Assembly (NCBI GenBank): GCA_036897095.1
Contig: JAYMSP010000061.1
Span: 1-64,000 of the forward strand
Reading direction: 5' to 3'
DNA: 64,000 bases
Source of the DNA: Plantago elongata
Lineage: Eukaryota; Streptophyta; Magnoliopsida; Lamiales; Plantaginaceae
Both the position numbers and the translations under genes were made by a program. Below are positions 16,950 through 31,289 of this stretch, in pieces (the first letter of the stretch is position 1; every line of letters starts with the position of its first letter). A model generated the notes under the pieces. It was not told where the DNA came from and did not search any database. It worked only from the letters and a program-made list of their open reading frames with translations.

Positions 16950-17062
16950 AGGAAGAGAGTAGATTGCAGCCAAGGATGACTTGCCGGAGACGGCACTGGT
17001 TCCTACGGGCCGGTGGCCAAGCCGGCAAGTTGTCTTTGGCTACATTTTGCTCTCTTCTTTTC
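16950..17062 (+). ncRNA. MIR169: MIR169 microRNA precursor
   Basis: The 5' arm carries the conserved miR169 sequence at 16967-16987 (begins CAGCCAAGGATGACTTGCC). The 3' arm at about 17024-17044 (GGCAAGTTGTCTTTGGCTAC) is the matching star strand. The arms pair further outward, AAGAGAGTAGATTG against the CATTTTGCTCTCTT segment, and enclose a loop of about 36 bases with its own GC-rich stem. miR169 is known to target NF-YA (HAP2) mRNAs in drought, nitrogen and phosphate responses and in nodule or flower development. It lies between BG1 and BG2; no host gene is seen, so it is probably its own transcription unit. No second hairpin is visible nearby. Confidence 0.93.
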
Positions 17063-18796
17063 ATGTCAGCCCTCACAGATCATCCTCCTACCAGGCCAAC
17101 TGAAACCACTATGCCAATGTAAGTTTACTCATCAATTCTGATTTACTGTACTTTAGTTCTTTACATTACAAACTTGGAGCTTACATTACATATGGTAATT
17201 GATATATACTTCGTGTAAAATTATGTCCCTCAAATTCCTCATAAGATTTTGTGTAATGAGGGTGGTGTTAAATCGGGATCAAATTGAACATATTAAATCA
17301 TTAAATCGTTCTTGATTTAAACATTGATTTCAATAGAACAAAAATTTCTACTTGCGAAGCAATATATATCTAAATACATATTAAATTACTAATAAAAATG
17401 TCACATGTATATGTTAATTAATACACTTTTATTTTCACCTTGACAAAAATCAAGTATATTTCAACCTCTAATTATAGCTTTTGTCACTTCACAAAAGTAT
17501 ATGCACGAACCTGAAAATTAGAAAAGGAGAAACGACCAAATCTAATGTTACAATCTTACTATTTTGGGTGCACATATCATTTCCATATATAGTAATGTTG
17601 ACCCCACCACACATAAAATTAATAAATAAGTAATATTTTATTATATTTAATCTCGATCAGAGTTTTAGCAATTGATTCTTTTAGACAAAATTATAAAAAA
17701 TATTATTATGTTATTATCAACTTTGTGTTAAAATTCATTATATTACAGCCGCTACAAGCATTGAGTGCAATGATTGGTTTGTTTTAAGTTTCACCCATGT
17801 TTTACGAATGTACAATAATGATTTTCCGCTGTAAAGTTAATCTTGTAATAATTTTAAGTTGAAAATGATGTGTTAATTTATGCTCATCGTTATTATTATA
17901 GTTTGTTAATACAACATTTGCCATTTTCCAATTAGAGAAATAACAATGGTTTGTTTGCTTTGGCTTTTAGTTAAGTGAGAATTGTGGGAATTAAAGACCT
18001 ACGTACAATTGTTGTTGCAGAGTGTACAAAGTAAATTGAGAGAAGGAAAAGTATAACTATGTCGTTTCAACTATTAAGTTAATTTCGTAATCAAGGCTTC
18101 AACGTTTCCTTTTCACGAAACAGTCCTTGTACTTTAAACATTTGCGTAATTTCGTCCAAGTCCTGCGTTTCTTCATAACTCCACATTTAGTCCCTGATAC
18201 ACTCTTCATATAAGTATATGTTCCTAATGATGCCTTTCCTTACCCTGAAAGAGATCAAGCACCAGGTCTTTTATTATTTCTGCCAAAGTTCTTAATCAAT
18301 TTTGTAATTTCTAAAAGTCCAAATTTCAGGAAAATATGAAATTCGATTTGTTCCATTCACATTAATTTAGTTAATGGTCATGAAAGATGCACATCAATCA
18401 CAGGCTAATATGCTTTTATTTGTGAATGGTATAGTAGCTCAATAGGCCAGAACTACTGTTTCAGCAACCAAGCTTAATTGGTAGATAAACATCAATTCTC
18501 ATATGAAAGCACATCGTTAAATTTTCTTCTGTAAACCTGAGTGATAGAAAAGTACTGTATGTGAAATCCTCCGAAATTCATTTTATAAATTAAGAACTGC
18601 CCCATTTTACCAACAGAATACATCATCATAGACATCAGAATCAAATTTTACAGTATGGAAATGCATGACACTGAAATACACAACAACATTTAGACAAATA
18701 GAGATAAACCACATTAATGACAGTGCAAACAAGCACTCTTATTGTAAGTTTATTTAAGGCTAGGCCTAGGAGGATCCCACTGCCAGTGCACCAGAC
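17063..18796. other. Intergenic and BG2 3' flank
   Basis: AT-rich sequence without recognisable genes. The part from about 18600 to 18796 is probably the BG2 3' UTR. Confidence 0.5.
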
Positions 18797-21623
18797 TTAG
18801 GCTCTGCATTCGAGGGTCCTACGTCGTTTGCGTGTGTCAGCATATTCCTCATCCTCAACCTCATCAGCAGCAGCATCTTTCTTGAGGGTAGGCCTGATTT
18901 TCGGGCCGAAGAAAGACCTCCACCAGAGAGCTGAAGCCTTAGGAGTTCTAGTGAGCTCACCATTCACAAAGTCTACAAAGAAGGTACCAAATCGGTAATT
19001 GTATCCGTCAGCCCATTCAAAATTATCTCCAAGTGACCACAAGAAGTACATCTTCACATTTATACCGGCCTCACTGCATATCATTTATACATAGATAGAT
19101 CAGTAATCATCTTCTCTACACGAGGTGCGAGTTTAATTTTAATTAGGAGTTGGATCCGTTACCAGATTGCTTTCCTAAGGTACCAAAGGTGTTCTCTGTA
19201 GTATCTAACTCTGATTTGGTCATCCCTTGATTTTGATGGTACATCATCATCATTCAGTAGATCAGCACATCCTGTATCAGTTATGTACAACGTTAAACGA
19301 TATAAATTGAGAAGCATTTGTTAGATTATTATCCAAAGTTCTAAACCGTTGTACTAAATCAAAGGATCTTGAAACTCTGGTTAGATTACCATTCTCAGTG
19401 ATGTAAAAGAGATCAATGTCATAAGTTTGCTTCGCGTAATGCAACACATTGTATATCCCTCTTGGAACGACATATAGCCAGCTTGCACCAGTCTGAAATA
19501 ACATGTGAAAGTGAATCAAGATTTAGAAACACTCAATGTCGAAAAAAGGATAAGCACATACTACAACAATGCAGTTGATCTCTTAAAAGTTTCATACCGG
19601 ATCACCAATTTGTTCCTTCTTATTTCCATATAGAGTTTTTTCAGCTGTCAAAGAATAATAGCTCGACGTTGTAAGACAAGAATAGTCAGAATAAATGTTT
19701 TCTATTAGTGAGAGGTCGATCAAGTCTTACAGGAAGTGGTAAGTTCTTGGTCCGAGAGGAAAGTATCTGGCTCTCCTCGGTGTTTGGGAGTATGCGTAGC
19801 CCAAAAAGTTGTATAGTAGTTTACTCCTATGAAGTCATAAGACTTCTTGATTAGCCTGAATTCTTCATGGGAGAATTTGGGAAGACGGTGGCCAACTTTC
19901 TTCCTCATGTTTGGTGGATAATCCCCTGTTGTTACTGGGGCGGTAAACCATCCAAACATCCAATCAAGAGCGCGAATGCAAGCTTTTCTGTCCTCATCAG
20001 TGTCGTTCAAAGGCTCAAAAAAATGTACATTGTTTGTGATTCCAATCTTGCCTAGCTGAGTCTTCTGTTCAGTCATCAAGAATTTCAGCATAATTAGTTA
20101 GTAATAGTATGATTTATAAACATGAAGATCTCGAATCACCTAATCATCGAAATTAATACAGTATCAAACCTGGAATTTTGTTCTGTAGGACTGGACAGCA
20201 TAGGCGTGGGCGAGGAGCAAGTTGTGCCCTGCAATATATGGTTCGGTTCCAGCATCTCCTTTGCTGCAAAGGCGTGGAGGCTTCGTATGATGGTGACCAC
20301 CACCCTTGTGAGGACAATGGACGTATTTCTCCATGTGATTATCTGCAGTGACACCACGACCCGGTGGAAATGTTCCTGCACAGTATCCATAGTTACAGTA
20401 AGTCCATGCCTCATTAAACGTGATCCAGTTCTTCACTCGATCCCCAAATTCCCAGAAACACAGCTCCGCGAAATCAACAAAATCTTGCCTGTAAACATCC
20501 ATATGCATGAAAGCTTGTTAGTCTACCAAAATGTTGTAAATTTAGTAACTTAAACTATGACTTGTTTTCTTAACTAGCGTTGCTTACACAATATCACGAG
20601 ACAAGAATCCTCCATAAGCGAGCTCCAATGCAAGTGGTAGATCCCAGTGGAAGAGAGTTGCACATGGCTCGATACCTATATATGCACATACATCTAAATT
20701 AATCTTTTGAAGTGATCTGGCTCATTCTCATAGTAAATCTGGGTCTATTAACTTGTATCTTCTGCTGCTAATACGACTATTTGATTGTGAAGTTGTATAT
20801 GTATAGTTACCGTTAGCAAGGAGCTCGTCGATAAGATTGTTATAGTACTGAATCCCGGCTCTGTTGATGCCGGCATCAATTTTACCACCTGGCAGTATCC
20901 TAGGCCATGATATGGAAAACCTGTAGGCCTCAAGACCAGTTCTCTTCATCATCTGGATGTCTTCCTGAGTACCAAAAAAAGTACAAACAAATAAAATAAA
21001 AATCTTCTGTTTGGCAGATGTATGAAATCAGAAATGTAGCTAAATGTTTAACCTTGTACAGGTGATACTGATTAACGGCAACATTTCCATTGGTACCACC
21101 ATTAACTTTCTCTGCAGGTGACAAAATCTAATTGTCTAAGCCATGGAAAAAAAATACTAAAAATGTCTAGAAAGAAGGAATTTTCTTAAATGCATATTCA
21201 TGAAATTTAGTGAGAAACAAAAGTTGAAGACCTGGATGAAGTGCAGTCCATGAGTCCCAAACACTAGGGCCTTTGCCATCTTCATTATAGGCTCCTTCAA
21301 ACTACACGAGAAATCGACATATAACATTTACGGTGAATTTTTATAAACACAGACATGTAATTTATCAGGAGACAAATTCTAAGTGTTTTACTGATTCCTG
21401 ATTCGGAGTAGAAGTTAATTAAATGTCAAAGTTATCAGAGTTTATTTTAAATTTATTTCACGCGTTTGTAAACCTGGTAAGCTGATGTCGCACTTCCAAA
21501 AATTAAGTCTTTGTCGAAATCAGTACGCTTGACCTCTCCGATAATCTCAGTGTGGCCGGGGCCGATGAAGGAGCAGCCAGGTGCCCAATTGGCAATGACA
21601 CAACTTCTGGTCTGAGAAGCCAT
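18797..21623 (-). CDS. GH1 beta-glucosidase with basic C-terminus (BG2)
   Basis: ATG at 21623-21621 ([13 protein letters not shown]...), stop at 18797-18799. Eleven exons, about: 21623-21474, 21301-21232, 21115-21055, 20964-20812, 20677-20590, 20489-20170, 20076-19730, 19646-19597, 19494-19390, 19274-19164, 19076-18797. Motifs: [36 protein letters not shown], acid/base segment TFNEAW (Ala where most GH1 have Pro), NYYTTFWA, nucleophile [17 protein letters not shown]. The tail after SFFGPKI is charged and ends ...[12 protein letters not shown], a likely nuclear localisation signal of the kind described for olive oleuropein beta-glucosidase. Its insertion [13 protein letters not shown] is longer than in BG3-BG5. 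Both catalytic glutamates are present and no break was seen. Inferred role: release of an aglycone from a terpenoid/iridoid-type glucoside; substrate unknown. Confidence 0.9.
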
Positions 21624-21710
21624 AATGCCGGGAAAATGAGTTCTTTTTATAAATAAATGTGTTCTAGAGTTGTTAGGCTGTGCTGGTGATGAACTAGCAC
21701 TAGTCGAGTG

Positions 21711-21726
21711 AGCCTTATTTATAGGC
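21711..21726 (-). promoter_or_regulatory. BG2 core promoter (TATAAATA)
   Basis: Read on the minus strand this is CCTATAAATAAGGCT, about 90 bp upstream of the ATG. The same box occurs before BG3 (29120-29131), BG4 (34213-34223) and BG5 (38501-38511), so the core promoter is shared by the clade. Confidence 0.6.
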
Positions 21727-22727
21727 GGAATCTCTAGTAGGAACTAGGAACCATTATTGTACGTACTAGATATTATTGTACGTGCTAGTGAACATATATA
21801 TCCACACATGTTACATGTTGAAACACAGTGAAATTTCCAGATGTGTTTTGTTTTCAACATTAGGGTGGGTGAGTTTGTACACACATTGGCCTCATAATTA
21901 ATTTGTAATAATAGACTTTTCTTGTCCACACTGACTCTAGCTCTGCATATGTAAATATAAATTCCACCCAAGCGGAATAATAAATATAGAAAAGTTTTAA
22001 TCCTAGCAAGATGAGATGAATTTGGAATTTTGTACGATAATTTTCAATTCATTTTGAAAAACTAAAGAAGAAATGAACAAGAATTATCAATCAACATATG
22101 AATGAACAAGATTTAAAATAAAACATGTTGAATAAGTTAACTAGTGCAAAATATCACATGCAATATTAATTTCTAGCTAGAGCTGAGTGATGATCCGGAA
22201 TGGACCACGTACACTTGGTTGAAAGAAAATAAGCGTTTTTATCAAAAATTCGAAATTGTCCTAGTTAACAAAATTACAAAATGTATCATCATCAAACATG
22301 ATCAAAATGATCAATTCTTCAACATCAATCATGAATTCATGCATCAAGTATTTGATTAAGAAACGAAAATTAATTATTTCACACATCAGTCCAGTTCACA
22401 CCAAAATACCATGCATTGAACTCAGTTCACACCAAAATACTGACATCAACATGGCCAATATATGAAACCCACGTGTACAATTAACGGATTAGAATTGTGG
22501 ATCTATTTTAACTCATTCTCCACATGATTATTGGCCATTTGGCCATATATAGCACTAGAACATGCACGTACTTGAGAAATATACTAATCGTCACTCTTGA
22601 TTCATCACATGCCAATTATTCATTCATTTTAGAAATGAATAGATCAGTGAGGTGTGAAACGCGATATATTATTGAGAAGTTATAGAGAGAAGTGTGTAGA
22701 GGTAGATTATTGGAGGTAAACGGCCCA

Positions 22728-24175
22728 AAACACACCTTAATTATCAGTTACGAACTAAATCCCCTCAATTAGTAAAATTGCATGAAATCTCCCCAATTTA
22801 TACTAAACTCAGCGTCATATACCTTCACTACCATTTAATTTATATTTTAATTTATATGGACCTAACGGTGTTAACTTAAACTATATAAAGACTGAAATAC
22901 CCTTAAAATTCATTTTACATGAATATTTTATTATTCTTAATTGCTCACATTATAATATTATTGTTCTTCCATTATTGTTTAAAAAGAGGGATAATTTCTA
23001 TTTGGTATGTCCTACACTATTAAACATTAATTATGATTCCATAGGTCTTTGATAAATTTGTTAATATCACTGTGATCCTCTGATTCTAACAATAACATCA
23101 TAAGACATAATTAACATATCAATTAATTATAAAACAATCCAAAAATTATATTATTCTAAAAAAGAAATTATAAACAATTATAATTTTATATTCGTTTCAC
23201 TTCGTTATAAAATTTATCCAAACCATTCGTATTTACTCCATATAACTTTCTTTTTCAAAATTACCAACAAAAATTGCAAAGAAGTATCATAAAAATTTAA
23301 TAAATTTATTACAAATAACAAAAATTTATAAAACATATTGAAAACAAATAGAAACGAATCCAATTTTCATGTTGGCTTCTATAGATACTATGATTTGATT
23401 TTTTTTTTTTATGGTGGAAAATTGATTCGTAAAAATGAAACGAGTAACCGTTACTTGCGACATAAAAAAGGGATTAGATGACAGACTAAGTAAGTATCTT
23501 TTTATATTTTTATTATTTTTGGAAGATTATATTTAAAATATCATTTTTTTTCTTCCAACATATACTCTTATTTTGACCAAAAAATGAAAACTACGGATCT
23601 AGTATTACTAATATTGATCAATTGGAAATTTCAAGTTGATATCATGAGTAGGAGTAACAAGCTTGTCTAAATTAATGATAATCGATTCTAAGATATTAAA
23701 ACAAATTTACAAAAGGCAAAAAAAAAAATGAAAGAAGAATATGGTAGGAGTAATAAGCTTGTCTAAAATTAATGACAATCAGTTCTAATATATCAAAAAT
23801 AAATTTTCATAAGGCAAAATATAAAAAATGAAAAATGAATATGGTAGAAGTAACAAGCTTGTCTAAATTAATGATGATCGGTTCTAAGATATTAAAATAA
23901 ATTTACAAAAGACAAAAGAAAATGTTAGAAAAATAAGTCCGAAATCTAGAATAAATAAAGCTTATTCCAAGTCTCAATGGGGTCATTTTAACCATTTTAC
24001 AAGAAACACTAAACAACTCTCATTAAATTCGCGTACAGGAAAGCGTTGTTAACTTAAATGGTTGGAGGATCTCGCACATAATTTAGTATGAATTGGGAAG
24101 ATTTGGTGCAATTTTAATAATTGAGGAATTTCGTGTTGGTAATTGATAATTTGGGGGTTTTATATGATTTTTATC
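22728..24175. mobile_element. Long-TIR non-autonomous DNA element (MULE-like)
   Basis: The left arm (about 22728-22870: CACACCTTAATTATCAGTTACG...) is matched in inverted orientation by the right arm (about 24050-24170), over roughly 130 bases at perhaps 75-80% identity. Shared pieces include CCTCAATTA(G/T)TAAAATTGCA and CCCAATTTATACTAAA. Long, imperfect TIRs around an AT-rich, non-coding core suggest a Mutator-like non-autonomous element. Exact termini and target duplication were not resolved. Confidence 0.5.
23644..23930. repeat. Three tandem ~98-bp units
   Basis: The unit beginning ATGGTAGGAGTAACAAGCTT starts at about 23644, 23741 and 23841. Each holds AAGCTTGTCTAAATTAATGA followed by a run rich in A. 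It lies inside the long-TIR element. Confidence 0.8.
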
Positions 24176-24765
24176 CAAATTAGTAGATGTACTTACTTGA
24201 ATCGGTGTGTACGCTAGTTACGGGACCATTTTTCGATCGTGTAACATTTTTGGTGGAACTTCTTCGTAAAATGACAATCAACACGTCCAATAATGGATGG
24301 GATTCACGTGAATTAAGCCCACCTCAATTCGCATAAGTTTCACGCCATGGTCCCAACTCGATCCACTTAAAAGATAGTAGAAGATATACTTATGTTCTCA
24401 TTATCAAAATAAGGTGGAGTTTGGTGCTTGACGGAGCTTCTGTTTGTGTTGAGGTTAACATTGGAGACATTTTCGACTTGAATACGGTTTGTTTAAATTA
24501 TGTGTATTAAGAATGATTTTGCTTGATCGTAAGCACAATGATCATTTTTGTTCACAATAAAACGCTTTTAATTTTTCATAAAAGGAAAATAGATGGGTTA
24601 CATTGGAAACGTAGTTGCAATTTTTTTACATTGATAGGACCGTATAATTGCAGGACCTTAATGATGCGCAAACTGCTCTTGTTCATCAAAGATTTAATGT
24701 TTGGTTTAATACATTTGTTCAGCTAACTTTGTACAATTTTGAATTGGAATAAATTGGAAGAACAT

Positions 24766-24870
24766 GGAGTGTTTGGTTCCAAATTTGAATTGAATTTTTC
24801 GGTACAAATTGACTACAAAATCTCTAATCAGATTGAACTACTTCAATTCGAGTTTGGAACCAAACCCTCC
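24766..24870. mobile_element. Short fold-back MITE
   Basis: A 105-bp segment starts GGAGTGTTTGGTTCCAAATT and ends with the near-perfect reverse complement (...AATTCGAGTTTGGAACC then AAACCCTCC), giving inverted ends of about 29 bases. The ends resemble PIF/Harbinger- or hAT-type MITEs; a clear target duplication was not seen. An open frame across it (24739-25002) is judged spurious. Confidence 0.6.
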
Positions 24871-25499
24871 GTCTTTCTTTCATGCTTCTGTCAAGAAGGA
24901 CTAGTCTTCATTTGCATTGGAGTGATGGCAACTAGTCAGCAGGAGATAAAACATGAAGTTCTGAGTTTTTATGAGGCTTTAGCAGGTCAATTTCAAGAAT
25001 AGAAGGGGTTGATTTGGTGGCTCTCCAGCAAGAGTCGCAAACTCACAATAATCAACAGATGATTTATACAGTAAATTGCATGTTTGGCCACATAGGTTGA
25101 TTTCCTGTACGTTTAAATACAGTTCTATGAAAGCCTTTTTTTACGGATACATTCTAAAGCGTAAAAATAATCTGGACTATCCTACATGACAAATGAAGCT
25201 TGATTTATATCCTCTAAATAGTCTTCGGGACGGAGGCGAACTAAGCACATGGACAATTAAAGAAATAAATTTGATAACAATTAATTTTTTCTTCATTTTT
25301 CACTTATACAAAAATTAGAAGGAAAAAGAAAAGTAGAATTAAAAATTACTTCATTCTCCCCAAATTGAACCAATAATCCCCAATCCAATTCCTTCTTCCC
25401 CAGGTCACTTCACTCTCATTCCATCAGTGAAGGAAGCAATTCAACAACACAATTCATGAATAATGGAGAGAACAACACCAATTCATTTAATTTTCTTTT

Positions 25500-25625
25500 T
25501 TAATTTTAACAATTTCCTGAAAGCTCCATCATGGAGCTTCCATGGCAGAAAGCTTGAGGTTCCTGCCACAGAGCTCCCTGTGGAAGCTCAGCGTCGCTTC
25601 CATGGGCAGCGTTGAAAGGTATCAG
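25500..25625. repeat. Palindrome-rich AGCTCC segment
   Basis: Contains a perfect interrupted palindrome at 25521-25539 (AAGCTCCAT C ATGGAGCTT) and further inverted pairs (CCACAG...CTGTGG; CTTCCATGG repeated). Similar in vocabulary to the array at 43.0-43.3 kb. Confidence 0.6.
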
Positions 25626-25689
25626 AGAGTTAGATGGTTATAATTGGGTTTGTTAGATAACACTCAAAGAGTCATAAACTAACCAAATT

Positions 25690-25915
25690 AACGAAACAGG
25701 TGCAAACCCAAGCCTTGTTATTAACACTCAGCCACACAAACGAACGAGGATTCCAAGCAACACAGACAAATCACACTGACGACACAAGTGCAAACAGATG
25801 CACTCTTATTACAGAACACTCATAAGCACAAACATAAGGATTCCAAGCAATAATACAGACAAATCACACAGGAGAAACAAGTGCATGATGCACACTTATT
25901 AGCGACGAAAACGGA
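25690..25915 (-). repeat. Tandem duplication in BG3 3' flank
   Basis: Two units of about 90 bp share AGGATTCCAAGCAA, ACAGACAAATCACAC and the phrase reading GTGCA...CACTTATTA. Related phrases (GGTGCAAACGCACTCTTATT) also occur just after BG4 and BG5, so this is probably 3'-UTR sequence common to the clade and doubled here. Confidence 0.65.
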
Positions 25916-25943
25916 ACAATACGGGATCTTCAACACAGGTTTG

Positions 25944-29067
<3,124 letters not shown>

Positions 29068-29119
29068 GGTGAATTAATTAGCTTGTTGTGTTGATGGTGA
29101 ACTTGTTACGTACCGCGAG

Positions 29120-29131
29120 CCTTATTTATAG
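29120..29131 (-). promoter_or_regulatory. BG3 core promoter (TATAAATA)
   Basis: CCTATAAATAAG on the minus strand, about 55-65 bp upstream of the ATG; shared with BG2, BG4 and BG5. Confidence 0.55.
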
Positions 29132-29669
29132 GCTGATTCTAAAGCTAGTGCATGCAAGTATTACACTGGAAATATTAGAATTGGAATAACGTATGACACT
29201 TTCGTTTGATAGAAAAAGGGGTCCATCAATTAATAATTTAATATCCATGAATAGAAATATTTTATACATTTAAATATAAATACGCATATGGGTATGTTTA
29301 AGGTTTAATTAATTTGTAGGTAACTCAAACTTGTAGTAGACGAGTCAATAAAAATATTAAGGTATGTGTTAAATCTTTTTTTTAAATAATAAGACTCTAA
29401 AAGCAGAGCTTAACACATCAAGATTGAGTATCCGTGGTTTGATTTTCTCTAAAATGAAATAGTATATTTTTTCAAATTCAGTCTTTCCTTTCTTTTAATG
29501 AAAATATTAGTTAAATAGTTTACTATTAAACGTAATTCAAATGAAATATATAAAAACATGCTATGTGTATGGAATTTTGAAAAAGAAAATAGCATACAAA
29601 TCTGAAAATTTTGTGTATATGTATTTTATCCGCCCATAGAAGTTGTTCATTTTTACCATTCGGACATTT

Positions 29670-29732
29670 ACGAAATGCAGCTCAATTGGTAAGATGCTTC
29701 AGCTCCAACCAATAGGTACCGTTTCAAAAAAA
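29670..29732 (+). mobile_element. tRNA-derived SINE fragment
   Basis: GCAGCTCAATTGGTAAGATG (box A-like) is followed by TCCAACCAATAGGTACC and an A-rich run. It matches the copies at 30648 and 58554; the box B part is degraded. Confidence 0.55.
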
Positions 29733-30647
29733 AAATCATTTGGGACGTTACTTCAGAGTTGTTCACTTTCATTTAATTACCATTTTAGCAATTAAATTTT
29801 CATTATATAATTTTATATTTAATTATCGTTTAAGAGTAACTCGTGACAAATTCAAACATAATTGTCCGGTCGAGATCAAACTATTAACTTTGTAAAGAAT
29901 GAAGGACATATAATTTATTCGTTCAACCAGAAAAATCCAAGTGTCAATCCATTAAAATTTAAATAAGGGAAAAATTAATATGTATTTTCAGTGATATCAC
30001 TTTTTTTAAATGGCTAATATATTTTCCAATATCACTTAAAACTTATCTCCCACTAATATATTATCCAATATTGTAGAATTTCATATTCCATTTAGCTCAT
30101 TTAAGAATTTCAAATGAGCTAACTTAATTCCTTCTCCATTGCAGAAATTGACAAGGAAAAAAAAATTCATATTTCATCACCATCCATCTTTGTCATTCTT
30201 TTCTTTATATAGTATATTTTTATAAAGAATTATTCTTTCCGTGCCTTGTGGCTGTATAGTTGGAATTTATTAATCTTTATGAAGTATTTTCACCCTTTTG
30301 TGGGGTAATTGGACTATTTGCTTTATAAACTTGTTTCATTTGAACAAAGTTTGGATTGTTGTGGGTTGTGGCATGCAGCAATATTGTTTTTTTTTAGATC
30401 ACGTACAATTACAATATTAAGTTGAATAAATACTATGTATCAATAACTCTCCAATATATCTCTATACAGAAGACAAATATCACTCATTTTAGATAATAGA
30501 ACCATGACCTCTTGATGACGAAATATCTCAGCTTGCCACTCGGCTACGAACGCTTTGACAAATTAGAAGATATCAACAATATTGTTTCAAGTATATGTTT
30601 AAGTACTCGAATACTCAAAATATTCTAAGGATTTAATTTAAAGGAGA

Positions 30648-30728
30648 TTGATCAAGTCAGCTGGTAAGACGTTTCAATCCAACCAATAGGTCGGGTTCAA
30701 GCCACCATAGTCGTTTAAAAAAAATCAA
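30648..30728 (+). mobile_element. tRNA-derived SINE
   Basis: Box A-like CAAGTCAGCTGGTAAGACG, shared middle CCAACCAATAGGT, box B-like GGGTTCAAGCCACC, then CGTTTAAAAAAAA as tail. About 80 bp. Same family as 29670 (+) and 58554 (-). Confidence 0.65.
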
Positions 30729-31289
30729 CAAGATTAGTTAGCCATCAAGTTGAATTTACTGCGCAGAGATTGTATACCTGCTGCATTTTGTTTAGTTTTT
30801 GTATATTATCCATCACTTGTTTTTCACTCAAAAAGAAAATCCTTAACATTCCTCTTATATTAGTTGGTGTGGTAATTAAATTGTGATCATAAATTTTTCC
30901 TTTAAAAATTGCAAACAAAAAAAAGTTTCTATTGATTGGAAAAGTTGATTCCAAATTGTGACAGAAAAATATGATGTCTTGCTCCATTAATTCTGATAGT
31001 TCTTAAAACTCAAAATATGATTAATCTAAACAGGTGAATTGTCACTGCTACAACACTCTGGATTTATACTCAACTCAAGTGAATTCCCCTGTTTTTAATC
31101 TATTAACAACAATAAAAACAGAACACATCATCACTAAATTTAGAAAATTTAGGAACATTGCAATCACAGAAGAACATTATTCTGAATAACACAACACAGC
31201 AATATTCCAGCAACTAACGAATCACATTGACATCGAAACAGGTGCAAACGCACTCTTATTAGACGAGATTATGCTCAAGTTCTAGCCTT

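Larger units (their letters stand above)
29135..31285. other. BG3-BG4 intergenic region
   Basis: AT-rich and non-coding. It holds two SINE-like copies (separate entries). The part from about 30930 is homologous to the BG5 3' flank at about 35430. Confidence 0.5.

Noticed and set aside
24739-25002. 88-codon open frame
   Set aside because: It runs through a fold-back MITE and has no family resemblance.
30490-30545. Minus-strand AGCCGAGTGGCAAGC ... GAGGTCATGGTTC, possible SINE head
   Set aside because: Suggestive box A and box B, but no clear ends or second copy in the window.
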